Shown in pieces: positions 1 to 12,862 of a stretch of DNA of 64,000 nt. Source of the stretch: Paramecium pentaurelia (lineage: Eukaryota; Ciliophora; Oligohymenophorea; Peniculida; Parameciidae). Each line of letters starts with the position of its first letter. Within the stretch, counting starts at the first letter, position 1. The position numbers and the translations under genes were made by a program. The DNA lies in assembly GCA_905183005.1 (NCBI GenBank), contig CAJJDO010000050.1:327851-391850 (forward strand), read 5' to 3'. The notes under the pieces are model-generated. The model made no database searches. It was not told the DNA's origin and saw only the letters and a list, made by a program, of their open reading frames with translations.

Positions 1-50
1 ATTCTTTAGAAAGAGCTTTGCGTCAATTTGAATTTACAGAAAAAATATGA
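1..50 (+). CDS. 3' end of an unidentified gene
   Basis: The last 16 codons of a plus-strand gene run into the window from the left and stop at TGA 48-50. The visible C-terminus reads SLERALRQFEFTEKI. It is too short to assign a function. It is convergent with the next gene, whose stop codon lies only 22 bp away. Confidence 0.6.
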   Translation, partial: SLERALRQFEFTEKI

Positions 51-72
51 TTATTAATTAATTTTATTCCTA

Positions 73-3000
73 TCACAATTTATAACCCAATTTCAGTTCA
101 ATTTGTTTCAAGTATCTTTCAAAGAAGTCATTTTTCAAGATGTCACTTTATGGTATCATCAAAACTCCAAATTTGATTAATTAAAGATGTTATTTCAAAT
201 TAGTATAATGGAAATTCACAACATAAAAACAAATAATACCTAAAGCAATTAAAAAGAATATAGACAATAACTTATAATAAAATCAAATATATTACTTAAT
301 TTTAATAATTAAAGCTTTCTGTTTTATTAATTATTCCTTTTTATAAGTTTTCATTCATAAATGAAAATACTCTACTTGCTACTTACCCACCTTCTACTTC
401 ATATAAAATATCTTCTGCTCTATAAGTGAAATTATTTATAGCTTATTAAGTAATAATTGTTTAGTGAATATATGTTAAAGCAGGAAGCATTCCTTTCATT
501 AAAGAACCATCAAATGATTTCAGACAATATGGAGTAAGCACTCTTTTATAATTTTCATCTAAAAAATTACATACATCAGTATTTTAAACTGTAAGAAAGA
601 ATTCATAGAAATTTTCAGGAACTAAAAGAGTTTCCAAATTTATTCTTGGAGCCTAATCAACATATTCCATAATTTTAGATTATGCAATATCAATTAAATT
701 ATATAATCTTAATCCATCTGTTTTATTTAAATATGTAAGATTACCCCATAACATAAACATTTCTCTATATAAAAACATATTACCACTTCGAAAAGATAAA
801 TCTGCTATCAATTTATAAAAATCAGCAGTTGATTAATATTTATTTAAAAAACTTTGTGTTTAAAATGTAATTAAACAAGAGTAGATTAAAAATATTACAA
901 ATATAACAAATGAAAATATTATTGATCTAAACTTTGATGCTCTAATCAATATTTTTCTTTTATTTTTTCTAAGTACATCATTTTCCCCTTTATTTTAAAT
1001 ATTCTATTATATTTCAGTTTATAATTCTAATTAATAACTATTAATATAATCAGTTTAAGATAATAAGTTATTTAATAAAATTTTATGTTTTTCTGTTTCT
1101 TTTAAAATACTTTATTCTGTTATATGTGTTATTATTTCCATTATGGTATCATACTAAAATAATATCCCTGTTTTTAAATAATATATTAAAAGAGATAATA
1201 CAAAACAAACTACAATGAAAACAATCCAAATTGTTATCCATTTATCAATTATTTATGTACCTTTATCTCTTGAAAATTCTAAAATTTATTGAGACATAAG
1301 TTCTAAATTATCTTAAAGATTGAAATAATTAGAAAATTGAAAAACTTAACAAGGACAACCTTTTGTTGGAATCCTTTTATCAAAAATTATTTTAAAATCA
1401 TATTGATAATTAAGTAATTAATGAGTAAATTCTCTAAAAGTGATATTTTTTGAATAAATGATTTTATCAGTCATACCCATAAAAAATGTATTTGTATAAA
1501 CATCTTTAAAGAATTCCTTTAAATCACTCTCTAATAAAGATATATATGTATTTTGTTTTAATTCATTATAACACACTCCTATTATAGAATAAAGTGGTTC
1601 TACTAAATCACTTGTTTACTATTAACTAATTTTTTTAGCTGTATATAACCCTTAGTAATAATAAATTTATGCTCTTATAGCAAGGTATCTATCATAAGGA
1701 GCTACAATATCTGCTTAAAAAGATAGCATCTCTATCTCTTAAATTTTAGTTTGTAAATCATTACTTAAGAGAGATAGAATTATTACTGAAAATATGCCAA
1801 ACACTATAAGAGTGAAAATAATAAAGAATACCATAATCTATTGTTATGAAAAATTGAAATTGCTATAAAATGAATCTATAATTTCAAACTTTTTCATATA
1901 AATAGGTCTTTTTATAGAACCTAAACTAGATTCAGATTATTATTATTATAAATCATCTTACTTTTAAACTTACTATAATTGAGGATGTTTCTCTTTACTA
2001 GAAGCCTCAGCATTATAAAAAGCAGGTTATTAACAATAATATTCTTATTAAAATGAGCTATTGTGTCTTTATACAGTATTTATCATATTTTAACTTTTAT
2101 CAATCAAATTAGATACACTATTGTTAGGACTAAGCATAACTTAATAGATTTTATCAAAATCTTATTATTTTGAAAGTTCTTTTAATGCTATTGAATAATT
2201 CTCTCGTTCTTAAATATTCAAAGTATTTACATGTTTAGCAGCTCCTTCATCTATAGATAATATAATAGAATCAATATCAAATATTGCTGATTCTGCATTA
2301 TGTTAAGTTTATTTAAATTAAGTACATGAAAATACTGCATTATTTTAATGTGAAGATTCAATCAAATGAGCAGATTCTAATTCAATTATAAAATAATAAA
2401 ATCCAAATATCTCTCTTTTCATAATAAATAAATTTGCTGCATATTCTTTTGTATATCTACTATCCTACCAAACTCTACCTAATTGTGAATGATTTTCAAT
2501 TGAAGATTTACTATAATTTTCCCTTTGAAATTGTAAAATATCAACAAATAAAAATTTTACATTATCAAGTTTTTATTCTTATAATTCCGACCAAGGTATA
2601 TTATTAAAGACTGGAATTATTTAATTGATTTCAACTTCATAAAATGAATAAAATTCATCTATATTTAATATATCTTCTTCTGAAAATCCCAATTTTCTCA
2701 AACACATAAAGGTCATACCAGATAATAATCCATTTACATTTACTAAGAGATAAGCTTTTTATTCAAGTACATCTTGAATAATAGATGCAAATACTACTCT
2801 ATTATCATTTAATAATGTGACTGTATCAAAAGTCTATTCCATTTATTTGGATAAACCATTTTATTGTTTCACAAATGTTAGACTAAGATTTCTGTAATAT
2901 CTTGCTTTACCAGTTTAAACAAATCTCTAAACCATAGCAGGATGTTCCTCTCTTATAAATTCAGGTAAGATATCATTAAATTATATAAGATGTTCATTAG

Positions 3001-5080
3001 GTTATCGACCAATGATTTTAAGAAAATTACTTGAATGAGATTTAATTCTTAAATTTTATAAATCATCTTGCAATTAAAATAAAACATACATAATCTTATC
3101 AGAATAAAAGTCAATAACTTAATTACTAAAAATATATTTCTATTATTAATTGTTATTAATTTATTTGAATTTTTAAGCCTTTTAATAACTATTATAAATT
3201 CTTGAATAAAAGAATATTATCATTTATTTCATTTTAATACTTTAATAAGCTTCATATTTTTATAGAAGTTTCTCTTCTAAATCTAATACTTATGTAAAGT
3301 ATTTCATTTTATAAATAAAAATTTTATCAGCATTCATAGCATCACATTTCAAAAGATAAGTGTAGAATTCAATTTTCAATTTTATTATCTTAATAATCAT
3401 TTACACTAGGTCATCCATTTAAAATTCACTTTTTAAGTAAAAATTTAAATATTCTGACATTTACAATTATTAAGCTGTGCAAATGGCATTTGTAAAATTT
3501 TCATTTAAATAAACTTATGCCTATTTCAATAAATATTATATTTTTATTAGTTTAAGTGTTGAAACTTAAAAATTTCTATTAATAACATCATATTTTAAGA
3601 CTTTTTTATGTTAATTGTTAATAATATCCTAAATTTATGAATCAACTTAACTTTATTTTATTTTTTTTTATGGTCTATTAGTTAGAGACTTCTCACTTGA
3701 TATAACTCTTACTCTATAATCATTAGATGAATTATTTAAAAATCTATTATAATTCTTAATAGCTATTAATACAAATCCTTGTCTCATGAATAAGGTAGCT
3801 TAAGCAATTTCATAGAATGCAGTATCTAAATTATGAATGTTTCTATTTTCATATATTTACTTAGTAATGTGTTTTATTTTTGTGTAAATAAACTATTTAA
3901 AAATTTATTCAGTAATAATATTAGCTTATTTAACATCCAATATATTGAATGTTTGATCCTTGCAAGAGCAAGTTACATTAGAACATTTAGCTTTGTGTTA
4001 AGACCAAATGAGACTATTTTGAAAGGGTTAAATTTCATTTTGATAACAATTATTTGAAAATTTGATTAATTAATAAACATACATAGTAATAGGTTGTTTA
4101 GTATTAATAAATATTGAATAGATTGAATTAATTTAGTATTGATAATCAATATACAAAATAATACTGGCTAAAAGAGGCCAAATAATGATGGAATTATTTT
4201 TTAGATTAATAAATGCATAACATGAGTATGAAATGATCATAGAATTAATAAAGTATAAAATTATCCTTTGAGTTTTATATATATATCCTTGATACATAAG
4301 TTAATTTATAATTTTTAATAGAGCTATGATAAGTGTTAAAGCAATTTAAGCAAATTAAGAAAATTCTTGTTTAATTATAGTTCCAAAAAGTATAATTTGT
4401 AGTAATTCAATTGCATAAATAATAATATCTAAGGAAGTTACAAGGGATTTTTCAAAACCTTTAATATGGAAATTAGATGATGGGAAACATATAAATAGAT
4501 TTAATAGAGTCTCAATTTCTATAATAAAGAAAATAATGATTCCAAATAAAAGTAAAGCAAAATAAGCGGAATTTTAATTTTAAAATTATTTTAGGGTATT
4601 ACTTATAGAACAAATTAGTAATGTTTAAATAGGGTAATGTAGAATAATGCATAATAATTATTAATAATATGATGTGAATGTTATAAACATGTTTTTAAGA
4701 ATGCTAGGATTCTTTTATTTATTTGAATATCTTTAATTTTCATTTGCTAAGTTAAATATGATTCCTAATTTTGCAATAAATATGATCACTAATATTATAT
4801 ATGGTATAATTAGTATTACTATGTTTGGAAAATACTTGAATAAAAGTATTTCAGGTCTAAAGAAGTAAAATATCATCTATTGAATAGTAGTATTTGGTAT
4901 TTTTTCTTAAAATTAATCATAATCGTAATAGTAGAGATAAAATACTGGTTAACACATACTTACAATAAAAATAAATATCTTAAATGGTTCATAGCAATAG
5001 AATTAGTCATTAATTTGAAGCATATTGCACACAATTTGATTTAAGAAATTGGAGTCTTCCTTTTTTATAATTTGTCTCAT
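73..5080 (-). CDS. large multi-pass membrane protein with PAS domain, TmcB/TmcC (tiny macrocysts) type
   Basis: The reading frame is open for 1,660 codons from ATG at 5080 to TGA at 73-75, with one 25-nt intron (271-295) close to the 3' end. The first third is a series of hydrophobic segments. A soluble helical region follows, then a PAS-like domain near residues 680-790 (SNFLKIIGRQP ... FIREEHPAMV). At least four membrane segments lie in the last 600 residues, the final one just after the intron (LLSIFFLIALGIICFYVV). This order of membrane helices, helical repeats, PAS and membrane helices matches the TmcB/TmcC-type proteins that are numerous in ciliates; that family name is from memory. The role is probably sensory or regulatory at a membrane, with no enzyme motif seen. 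Without the intron the frame would run on to a different end and lose the last membrane helix. Confidence 0.75.
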
Positions 5081-5170
5081 TTTAATTAAAATTCAAGCTA
5101 CAAAGAAGAATCAAATTACTCATCAATAAGTGATATTAATATTATTTTAAATATGATAAAATATTCATTT

Positions 5171-6683
5171 TCAAATCTATGCTTATGGAAATACATCAGG
5201 ATGCTATAGAAAAATATATTAACAATAAATACTTATCCAGGCCTATACGATGCTGCACTAGATCGAACTCCTGATTTGGACAGTTCGTTCTATTTCTTCT
5301 TTAATGAATCTAATTCAGCAGAGGTAACAACCAATTCTTCTTATACTTGATGATATTCTCTGTTGAGTTCTTAGAATTTATTTTTCCAAATTTAAACATC
5401 ATTTGTAAGTTTTGTAACTTCTTCATAACTTGTATTGTTATTTTAATATTCATATTCTAAATCTTGATACATTTTATCTAATTCATTATATTTAGATTTC
5501 CAATCTTCAATTTCAATATTCAATTATTGAATTTAACTTCTAAGTCTATCAATTTATTCTTTGTCTTCATTATTAGATTAAAAAGATGGTTTAAAATTCA
5601 TTTAATTGGCTTTAAGAGAATCATTCTCTTATTTCATTTATAAAATTTTATTGTCTAATTCTGTAATCTTACTATTTAAATATTTAATAGTCAATTCTTA
5701 TTATTAGATTTATGATCTTAAACGATTAGTTTCATCATTCTTTAATCTCAATTCATTCTATAATCTCTCAATTTCAAGTTGTAAATTCTATAATTTACCA
5801 TCATTTTCAAATTAAGAATTTAATTTAAGTGATTCAATTTCTCTATTTCGATTATCAACCATTTCTTTTAATCTCCTAATTTCAACCTCATATTAAGCAG
5901 AATCTCTTAATTATGCTTCAAGTCTTTAATATTTTAATTTCCATTCTTCAGTTTCTGCCCTTTAACTGTTAATGGAGAATTAAGCTCTATCAATTTCTTA
6001 TCTTAATTAAGAGAGTGTAGCTTCATATTCCTTAAGTGACAATTAATGTCTACTATCAGCCATAGATAATTCTAGAATACGATATCTTTTAGAGAGTTCT
6101 TCATTTTAATCTCTAAGTCTAACAATTTCAGCATTTAACATAGCTTCATTCTCTATCATAATTGATCTCATTTTATCAATATCTATTTCTGCTTATTATC
6201 TTGCTTATTTATCAGTTGCCATATATAATTTATGTTTATATTGATCTAATTCTAAAGACATATCCAACAAACACTTATTTAATCTATCAATTTCTAGATA
6301 CAATTAATTTATCTATGGTAAAATAATTTGAATTCTTATACCTTTAAAGTATCTTCAACATAAGTGATTTTTTCAGTAGCACCAATTCCTCTTAGTCTCA
6401 TCACTTCTGTTTGACATTCTGTTAATGCTTATTCTAATTATGAGCATTTGGCTTTCCAAACACTTTCAATCTCATCTCGAGTAACTACTGTAATTGGTGC
6501 TTCTCGATGATACATTTCTCTAACATGTGGATGAGTAACTGTGTGACTTTATGCATTGTCGTTCGGTTTATAGGATTGCTTATATATTAATGATTTTAAT
6601 ACATAGGGTGGTCGTGCAGATTGTTATGGTTAAGAATATCCATATGCTTATCCATATTGTTAAGAAGCTGGACTATATCTCAT
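5171..6683 (-). CDS. coiled-coil protein, probably cytoskeletal
   Basis: This gene encodes 484 residues, with two 29-nt introns (6313-6341 and 5204-5232). The first 40 residues are rich in Tyr, Gln, Ser and Pro (MRYSPASQQYGQAYGYSQP). The rest, from about residue 80 to 460, is one long heptad-rich helix with many Glu, Leu, Gln and Lys. The C-terminus is a short non-helical tail ending HPDVFPQAQI. No catalytic motif is visible. Long coiled coils of this kind are usual in ciliate basal-body fibres and the cortical cytoskeleton, which is inference from composition only. The start is the only in-frame ATG in a TGA-free stretch and lies 355 bp from the upstream gene's stop. Confidence 0.75.
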
Positions 6684-7038
6684 TTTATACTGTTAAATAA
6701 TTAATATAACAGAAATTCATCTGATTTTGTTTATAATCACCTAAATCTAAATCATATTCAATATTTTTAAACTTCTTATATCATAACTATGAATTTGAAT
6801 TATTTATAATTAATTTTCATTAACAGTGATCTTAGAATAAATAGATTTAATTTCTAATAATATTTTATGACAATATTATTTTTTCATTTACTAAAAATGA
6901 TTATGATATGTAATTAAATTATAAAAAACAACAATTATTATATTCCTAAATGACAATTAATGAAGAAAACAAATTATTTTATTAATTTCATAAAATTAAT
7001 TGTATAATTATGAATTTGATTTTAAATGAATATTCCAA
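6684..7038. other. intergenic region, no gene seen
   Basis: This is 355 bp of AT-rich DNA between two minus-strand genes. It must hold the promoter of the coiled-coil gene and the 3' UTR end of the secreted protein gene. I see no open frame with coding character and no RNA gene. Confidence 0.6.
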
Positions 7039-7832
7039 TCAGATTCCCCTTAAATTCAATTTTTAAGCCAGAATCGTAAATTTATGAGATTACTTCTCAT
7101 ACAACTATGTAAGTGCTAATGGTTTATTCAAACATTCTTAACTTTCCTTCAAAATGATTTTTTCACCTGTAAAATCTTCTTTATTATAAAGTCTGACTGA
7201 ATATCCTTTAGGAATTTGAACTGATTTAATATCATGATCAAAATTACTATGTTTATTAAAATATATACTCAATTTCTCTTTGAGATTCACATATTTTAAG
7301 TGAGTCTCCTTTAAAATGACATTATGAATAGATTACTATACAATCAGAATTTTCAGCATTTTATTCACTTTCAGCTAACGTTAAATTACATTAATACATA
7401 TGTTATTTAAATCTTATTAACTAAGTGCTTAAGTACCTTAAGTATCAATCATATCTAATTATGGTATATCGTTTAAACCCTCTTTATTAAAAGATTTCAT
7501 ACTTGAATTTAATTATCATCATTTGATATTGAAGTTATTTCAGAATTGAGAGTAGAAATATTCTGGTGGTCTAAAATAAAATTATTAGGATCTTCAATAG
7601 ATTTATTGTTTTCAATGTTTTAAGTCACTTCTGTGTTCTAATGAATGAATGTGCCATCAAAATCAAAATATCCCTGCTCTTATTATGTTTAATCGACATT
7701 TCTTTGATAGCCATCAAAATTAACCATTGTAGGTATAGGATTGGTTTCAATCTCACTCAATTCCACATTAGATTAAGCCAGCACTAAAGCTGAAATAAGA
7801 ATAATTCCAAACATAGAAGCCTTTATTCGCAT
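7039..7832 (-). CDS. secreted protein with beta/gamma-crystallin-like domain
   Basis: The product has 241 residues, encoded in four exons with introns at 7480-7502 (23 nt), 7375-7397 (23 nt) and 7248-7269 (22 nt). Removing all three gives one continuous frame. Residues 1-20 form a signal peptide (MRIKASMFGIILISALVLAQ). A polar, acidic linker follows. The C-terminal 90 residues contain CHFKGDSLKIC and then RLYNKEDFTGEKIILKES, which has the Greek-key signature of beta/gamma-crystallins (aromatic, x4-5, F-x-G, then hydrophobic). Four cysteines in this part suggest disulfides, fitting secretion or a secretory-granule content protein. The family call rests on the motif only. Function is unknown. 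Confidence 0.65.
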
Positions 7833-7868
7833 GGTAAAACGGATTAATTTAATATTATATAATGTTTC

Positions 7869-9269
7869 TCAAATAAGCTCAATCTCAATTTAATTATCTT
7901 TTTGATTAAACACTAATACTCCTGGAAATATTGTTTAACTGTTTTAGAACATTAACCCAACTAAAACACAACTAACAATTCCAACTTTTTATTTAGTAGT
8001 GGGTATGATTTTTACTTTCAAATAGCTATGATGATTTATAACATTAAATATTTTTGTTTATATAACATTATCCCTACTTGATAAAATATATTTAACTTAA
8101 GCTTTTGGTTCATTCAAATTCTGACTGTTGAATAAATATAAAATATTATCATGAGCCAATGAGAAGTCTATATTAAAATTTGAAACAGAGAATATATTTT
8201 AACTTAATTATGAGATTTTTTATTCTGAAATATTAAATTCTTATAAATATGCACGTCCCTTCATATCAATTGATTCTTAATCTACTAAATAAATTTATTA
8301 ATCATATATTAAGGCCAATTAAGTAGTTTCATTTAAATATGGTATTTTTATGTCTTCATTCATTTCAACATTCTTTTTTATTTAATCCTCAATAGTTAAT
8401 GATGCTTCACCTAATTTAATTAATAATGATAATTAATACTTCCAATCATTAATAAGTGTTTTTGATATTATATTAATCTCGATTCTCCTAATAATGTGTA
8501 TCCATCCAATTCTGTAATATAAAATATAGGTTCATTCTCTTCAAAAATTTGATTAATACTTCCTCTATATAATTAAGATAAGTTTTCTTGTTAGATTATC
8601 AAATAAATAAAATTATTAATCAAAATTACTTACTTTATTTTAATATAATCACTATCTTAATTATCAATCTTTATGCAATTTTTTTTATTTGTATTATCAT
8701 AGATATCAAATTCCAACTTTATTTTTAAAAAGTGATAAAATAGAATTAATTTAAAATTAATTATTCCTATTAAAGTAGGAATTTTATCTAATTAACTTTT
8801 TCTAAAGATTTGAAAGATATCATTATTTCTCTAATTTATTGATACTTTTTACCTCTGTATTCAATCTCTAAATAAATTCCAAGGATAATTTATTGCCATT
8901 GAGTATTTTTGAATTAAATTACTTTTGTAATTCTAATACATTTTACTACTCACTTAATACTGAATAAGTAAAACTTTATTTCTACATTCTTAAGATCTAT
9001 TGATTAGATTTCTCAACAATAAATTAATTATTCTCATCTTTTATTTCATTTATTAAGTAAGCCACATCTGATCTAAGTGTACCCTATATATGACATACAG
9101 GACATATAAATTATTTTGATTCATCTTATTACAATTAAGTTTGTATTTGTTCATCCAATTCATAATAATTAAATTAGCAACCCTTAGCTTCATGGAAACA
9201 AGGGGCTGTAAGAGAATTAAGAGTCATTTATGAGTAATTCTATATAATTCTATAATCCCCTTTCTTCAT
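7869..9269 (-). CDS. unassigned protein with N-terminal Cys/His cluster (possible SP-RING-like finger)
   Basis: The frame encodes 449 residues once introns 8831-8852 (22 nt) and 8411-8439 (29 nt) are removed; both are needed to keep it open. Near the N-terminus, residues 24-62 contain APCFHEAKGCQFNYYELD and then FICPVC. The order C-x-H ... C ... C-x2-C resembles the SP-RING of PIAS/Siz SUMO ligases, but the usual H-x2-C-F-D core is not exact, so this is tentative. The remaining 380 residues are hydrophilic with beta-like stretches and no motif I recognise. The start is the ATG at 9267-9269, because it precedes the Cys/His region in frame. The next gene's stop is 79 bp upstream. Confidence 0.6.
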
Positions 9270-9348
9270 TAAGGAAGCAATAAAAAATTAATTATAATCA
9301 TTATAAAAATTTTAAATATGGAAAATCCTCTTATACTTATTTATTTAA

Positions 9349-10497
9349 TCATATATCTTTGATGAATTTAAAATTTTAAGGCTCTTTTAGGGCCCTTAAT
9401 AGATTTTGTCTGTATTTTAAATGCCAAGCTGTGTTTGAAATACGTGAATTATATACATAAGCAATAGATTAGTTTTTTAAAAAATACTAGCTAAGATATA
9501 GATGAACAAAATACCTTATGATTCGAAAAACTCTATTAAATTCAGGGTTCTTTCCTCCATCAACCCATAGATCTCTAAGTTATTTTATATTTGTCATTTA
9601 ATTTTTCTTTGTTTTCAATAATTAAATAAAATTATCATATTAATCCTTCTTCATAAATTCTAAAATCAATTCTTCATTATTAATAATATATGAGATAATT
9701 GCTTTTGAGAAATTCTTTGTAATATTCTTAGTATCATTTACTTTAGATCCTTTCTTTTTTCTATTAATCTTATAAGAATCTGAGCTTTCTTAAAATATAC
9801 ATCTCTTTCTAGTAGTACGTTTACTAATTTTGATTACTTTTTTATCATTTTTATTTTCATTCCAACTACTTTCACTCTTATTAACAACTTCACTTTCACA
9901 AGAGTCTTCTTGATTAAGTAATTTTAATTCCTCTTTTTTAAAATGGTTTAAGTTTGAATTCAATTGTAATTTTTAAATTGAAGGAGGTCTAACAATAAAT
10001 TATGAAGGAGAATTAATTTAAGTTACTTTAAATTATCTATCTAAACTAGTATTAGAATATGGTGGTAATTCGTTTTGTTATTGTTGTTGTTGTAAGAATG
10101 GATAAAATGATTATCTAGGTGAGTTAAAAAAATAAGACATCATTGGATTGATTTGTCTATTTTAGGATTAAAAGATATCAAAAGGTTTTTGAATAAGTTT
10201 ACTATCAAGAGAACTGTTGACAAATGGTCCTCTTAAATTGTTAAACATAAAATCATTATTGCCATCAAATGATACTCTTTGGGAAATATCAAATGTAGTA
10301 TATTAAGGGTTGAAAAAGAGGTTGTTAGATAAAGGTTAATCAGTTGATAACTATTAAACCTGGGGATCGTGTGAACTTTAGACTCTTACTTTAAATTATC
10401 TCATAGGATCAAGTGAAGCATCCACAGATGCAATATCAGAAGGTCTTGCAATATAAGGAGTGAATGACTTCACATTCTTCTTTATCCCCTCGGACAT
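9349..10497 (-). CDS. ciliate-type protein with conserved C-terminal block, function unknown
   Basis: This gene encodes 374 residues with one 24-nt intron (9491-9514). The first 200 residues are low complexity, rich in Asn, Gln, Ser and Phe, with a short polyglutamine run near 10078-10092. A basic stretch (KISKRTTRKR) follows. The last 110 residues look folded: FSKAIISYIINNEELILEF, then LRDLW, FNRVFRII and, after the intron, YVYNSRISNTAWHLKYR. I recall this kind of C-terminal block as recurring in Paramecium proteins but know of no assigned function. The basic patch could be a nuclear localisation signal, so a nuclear role is possible but unproven. Confidence 0.65.
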
Positions 10498-10547
10498 ATT
10501 TATTAATATGATATAATGATAAAAAATAAAAGAAAAATGTTGATAAT

Positions 10548-11088
10548 TCAAATAGTTTAATGATTATGCCTTTATTTAAGAGTTACGATTTCTTGTTTTA
10601 ATTTAGAAATATATTATAGAAGGATTCTTTCTCTGTTATTATATGAATCTAAAATGAGTTTCATCTTATTATAAATAGCCTAAAATTATCTATTAAGTCT
10701 TTAATTTTATAATGGTTTCTTCTTTTTAGTTTTAATTTAAGAATCCCCTAACTCTGAATAATCTATAGATCTTGTAATATATTTAGGATCTATAAAATTT
10801 CTATATATTTTAGATGATTATAAAGTCGTTGGTTGTTGAGACTATGAAAATCTTGGTTTACGATCCTAAACTGTATCTATGCTTTTAGCCCTAGTTTTAG
10901 AATTGAAAAGGATACTGGAGTGAAATCATTGCAGGCGTTTGAATTTTAATTGCTGCACTATATTAAGATCTAGGTTTCACTTCAGGTACCTTTTCAGAAT
11001 CAATAGTTTTTGACATCCAATCAGAAATCGTAGCATATCGTTGTCTTATTTTAAATCTTATATCATCATCATAGTTCTTCAATTTCAT
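10548..11088 (-). CDS. small basic protein, function unknown
   Basis: The product has 171 residues and one 25-nt intron (10891-10915). Without that intron the frame loses its character; with it the length is an exact multiple of three. The N-terminus (MKLKNYDDDIRFKIRQRYA) precedes a Ser/Lys/Gln-rich middle. The last 40 residues form a likely helix (NKMKLILDSYNNRERILLQ) that may be a short coiled coil. No family is recognised. It is divergent from the SKP1-like gene, with 51 bp between the two start codons. Confidence 0.6.
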
Positions 11089-11139
11089 TTTCTGTCTTTA
11101 TAATTAATCTTGTATAAAACAGAAAAATATTAATTTGGA

Positions 11140-11696
11140 ATGAAAGTTTAGATTGAAGATGTATGTTTCGATTTGGATCCTAAATTCAAAGATCATTCTG
11201 AATTATTGAATTAATTATATGATCCTACATCTAATGAAGTAAGAATCTCTATATAAATTAGCCAATTTAATTGCAAAGTAAATATGTCAATAAGGAAATT
11301 TGGAAAATAATTGAACACTATTATGTATTAAATAACTTTAAGCCTGTATAAACAGAAGTTAATTGTAATAAAATTAAACTATAAGAAAAGGTGATGATGA
11401 AAATAAAGTATTTACACCTCAAGATTTAGAAATATTAAGAATAATAAAGAATTCAAACATTTCAATTCATAGATTTTTATTAGCAGCAAGATATCTAAAT
11501 TTACCTTCATTTTAGGGTGTAATTTAAATAGAACTTATTAGATCTATTAGTTAGTAAGTTGGCTACAGAATTTTATGTTGATGTTACAAAACCTAAGCAA
11601 TCTCTTGAAAATTTATGTAAGAAATATCCTTAAGTTCCTGTGGTTACTAAAGAAGAAATCAAATAATATAATTAAGTGTTGTAATACTTAATTTGA
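11140..11696 (+). CDS. SKP1-like protein (SCF ubiquitin ligase adaptor)
   Basis: Four exons encode 160 residues, the usual SKP1 length. The introns are 11239-11261 (23 nt), 11365-11390 (26 nt) and 11517-11541 (25 nt). SKP1 links cullin-1 to F-box proteins. Three landmarks are in the expected order: the POZ strand/helix PIQLQSKYVNKEIWKIIEHYY region, the second-half motif FLLAARYLNLPSFQDLL (compare LxxAANYLxIKxLLD), and a C-terminal helix. The C-terminal F-box-binding tail (ENLCKKYPQVPVVTKEEI) is diverged from the usual IRKxFNI pattern, so this may be a fast-evolving paralogue with altered partners rather than the core SKP1. Confidence 0.65.
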
Positions 11697-11719
11697 GAAT
11701 GCATTTTTCAATCTAATGT

Positions 11720-12353
11720 TCAATAATACCCATATCGTGTACTATTCTTAAAACTTTAATCCATGTTATTTCTTCTATACAATTGACTTGCATTCTACTA
11801 AACTTAAGTTCTTGTAGCTTATTGTTATAGTGTTTTGTAATAGTTCTAAATGATCTTTGATGATCCCAATCCAGAAAAGTCACTTTGATGAGTTTCCCTT
11901 ATAATTAACAACTTTCTAATACTTAAATTGTTTGAATCTCATATATTCTAAATAGTCCTAATAATCTTATTGATCTTCAACTTTCTCATGACGAATTGGT
12001 TATTGATATTGATAATTAGGTTGCTATTAATATGGATCATAATATTAATTTGAATAATTCCAATATGGTGGAGGTCTTATTAATTTTATAATCTTACTAA
12101 TAATATTGTTAAGGTGGATCAGTATTAACATGCATTCTATTCATAATACTTTTTGCTTAGAAGCATACTCCATGAATATCCCTTGCCAAAGATTAAACAG
12201 TTGCTAATCATAAATCAATTTTTATTCTATACGTTCCTAAGGTTTTTCTTCTTCTTCTTCTTCTTCCTCTTCTTCCTCTTCCTCTTCTTCTTCTTCTTCC
12301 TCTTCTTCATAATCTTTACATAACATATAATTCATACCTTCTTCATCACTCAT
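11720..12353 (-). CDS. acidic, Tyr/Gln/Pro-rich protein, function unknown
   Basis: About 180 residues, from five exons with introns near 12314-12337 (24 nt), 12149-12168 (20 nt), 12076-12097 (22 nt) and 11898-11922 (25 nt). The first intron is a multiple of three and could instead be coding. After MSDEE comes a run of about 18 glutamates, coded by the CTT/CTC repeat at 12243-12309. A Tyr/Gln/Pro-rich segment (YYQPPPYWNYSNQYYDPY) and a Gln-rich tail follow. The composition suggests a disordered nucleic-acid or chromatin-associated protein, which is inference. Without the last intron it would end 53 residues earlier; with it the tail has coherent coding character. Confidence 0.55.
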
Positions 12354-12862
12354 TTATTATAAAAATATATATTATACAATCAGTTTATAATCTTAACTTG
12401 AAAATTATTTAACAAATTATCTTAAATCTAACATTAATAATATAAATAATTTTAATACAATCCAGTATAGAGGAATAAGAATATAAAAAAATTAACAAAA
12501 AATATGTTATTTCAATTTGTAATCTTAATAAATATTAACAATCAATAGATTATTTATTTTTTCACAAATTTTATGTTTAATAATAATATATATAGAATCA
12601 ACTAGAACTTTGAAAGACAAGAAGTTTGATTTAACTATTTTATATTAATTATGAATCACAATAATGATTATTTTCTATTGACTTTAAATGATTATTATTT
12701 TTCATATAAAATGGGATTTAAATAGCATTTAGATACATTATTTATTAAAATTGATTTTTGATCATTGACCAAAAATTATATTACAATTAGTAGATGTTTT
12801 AATGAATTGTTGAAAAAATTAATAAAAACTAATTACAATATATTTATTAATATTTGTTAATA
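12354..12862. other. divergent intergenic region
   Basis: This is 509 bp between two divergent start codons and must contain both promoters. It is extremely AT-rich, with no coding-like frame and no RNA gene seen. Confidence 0.5.
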
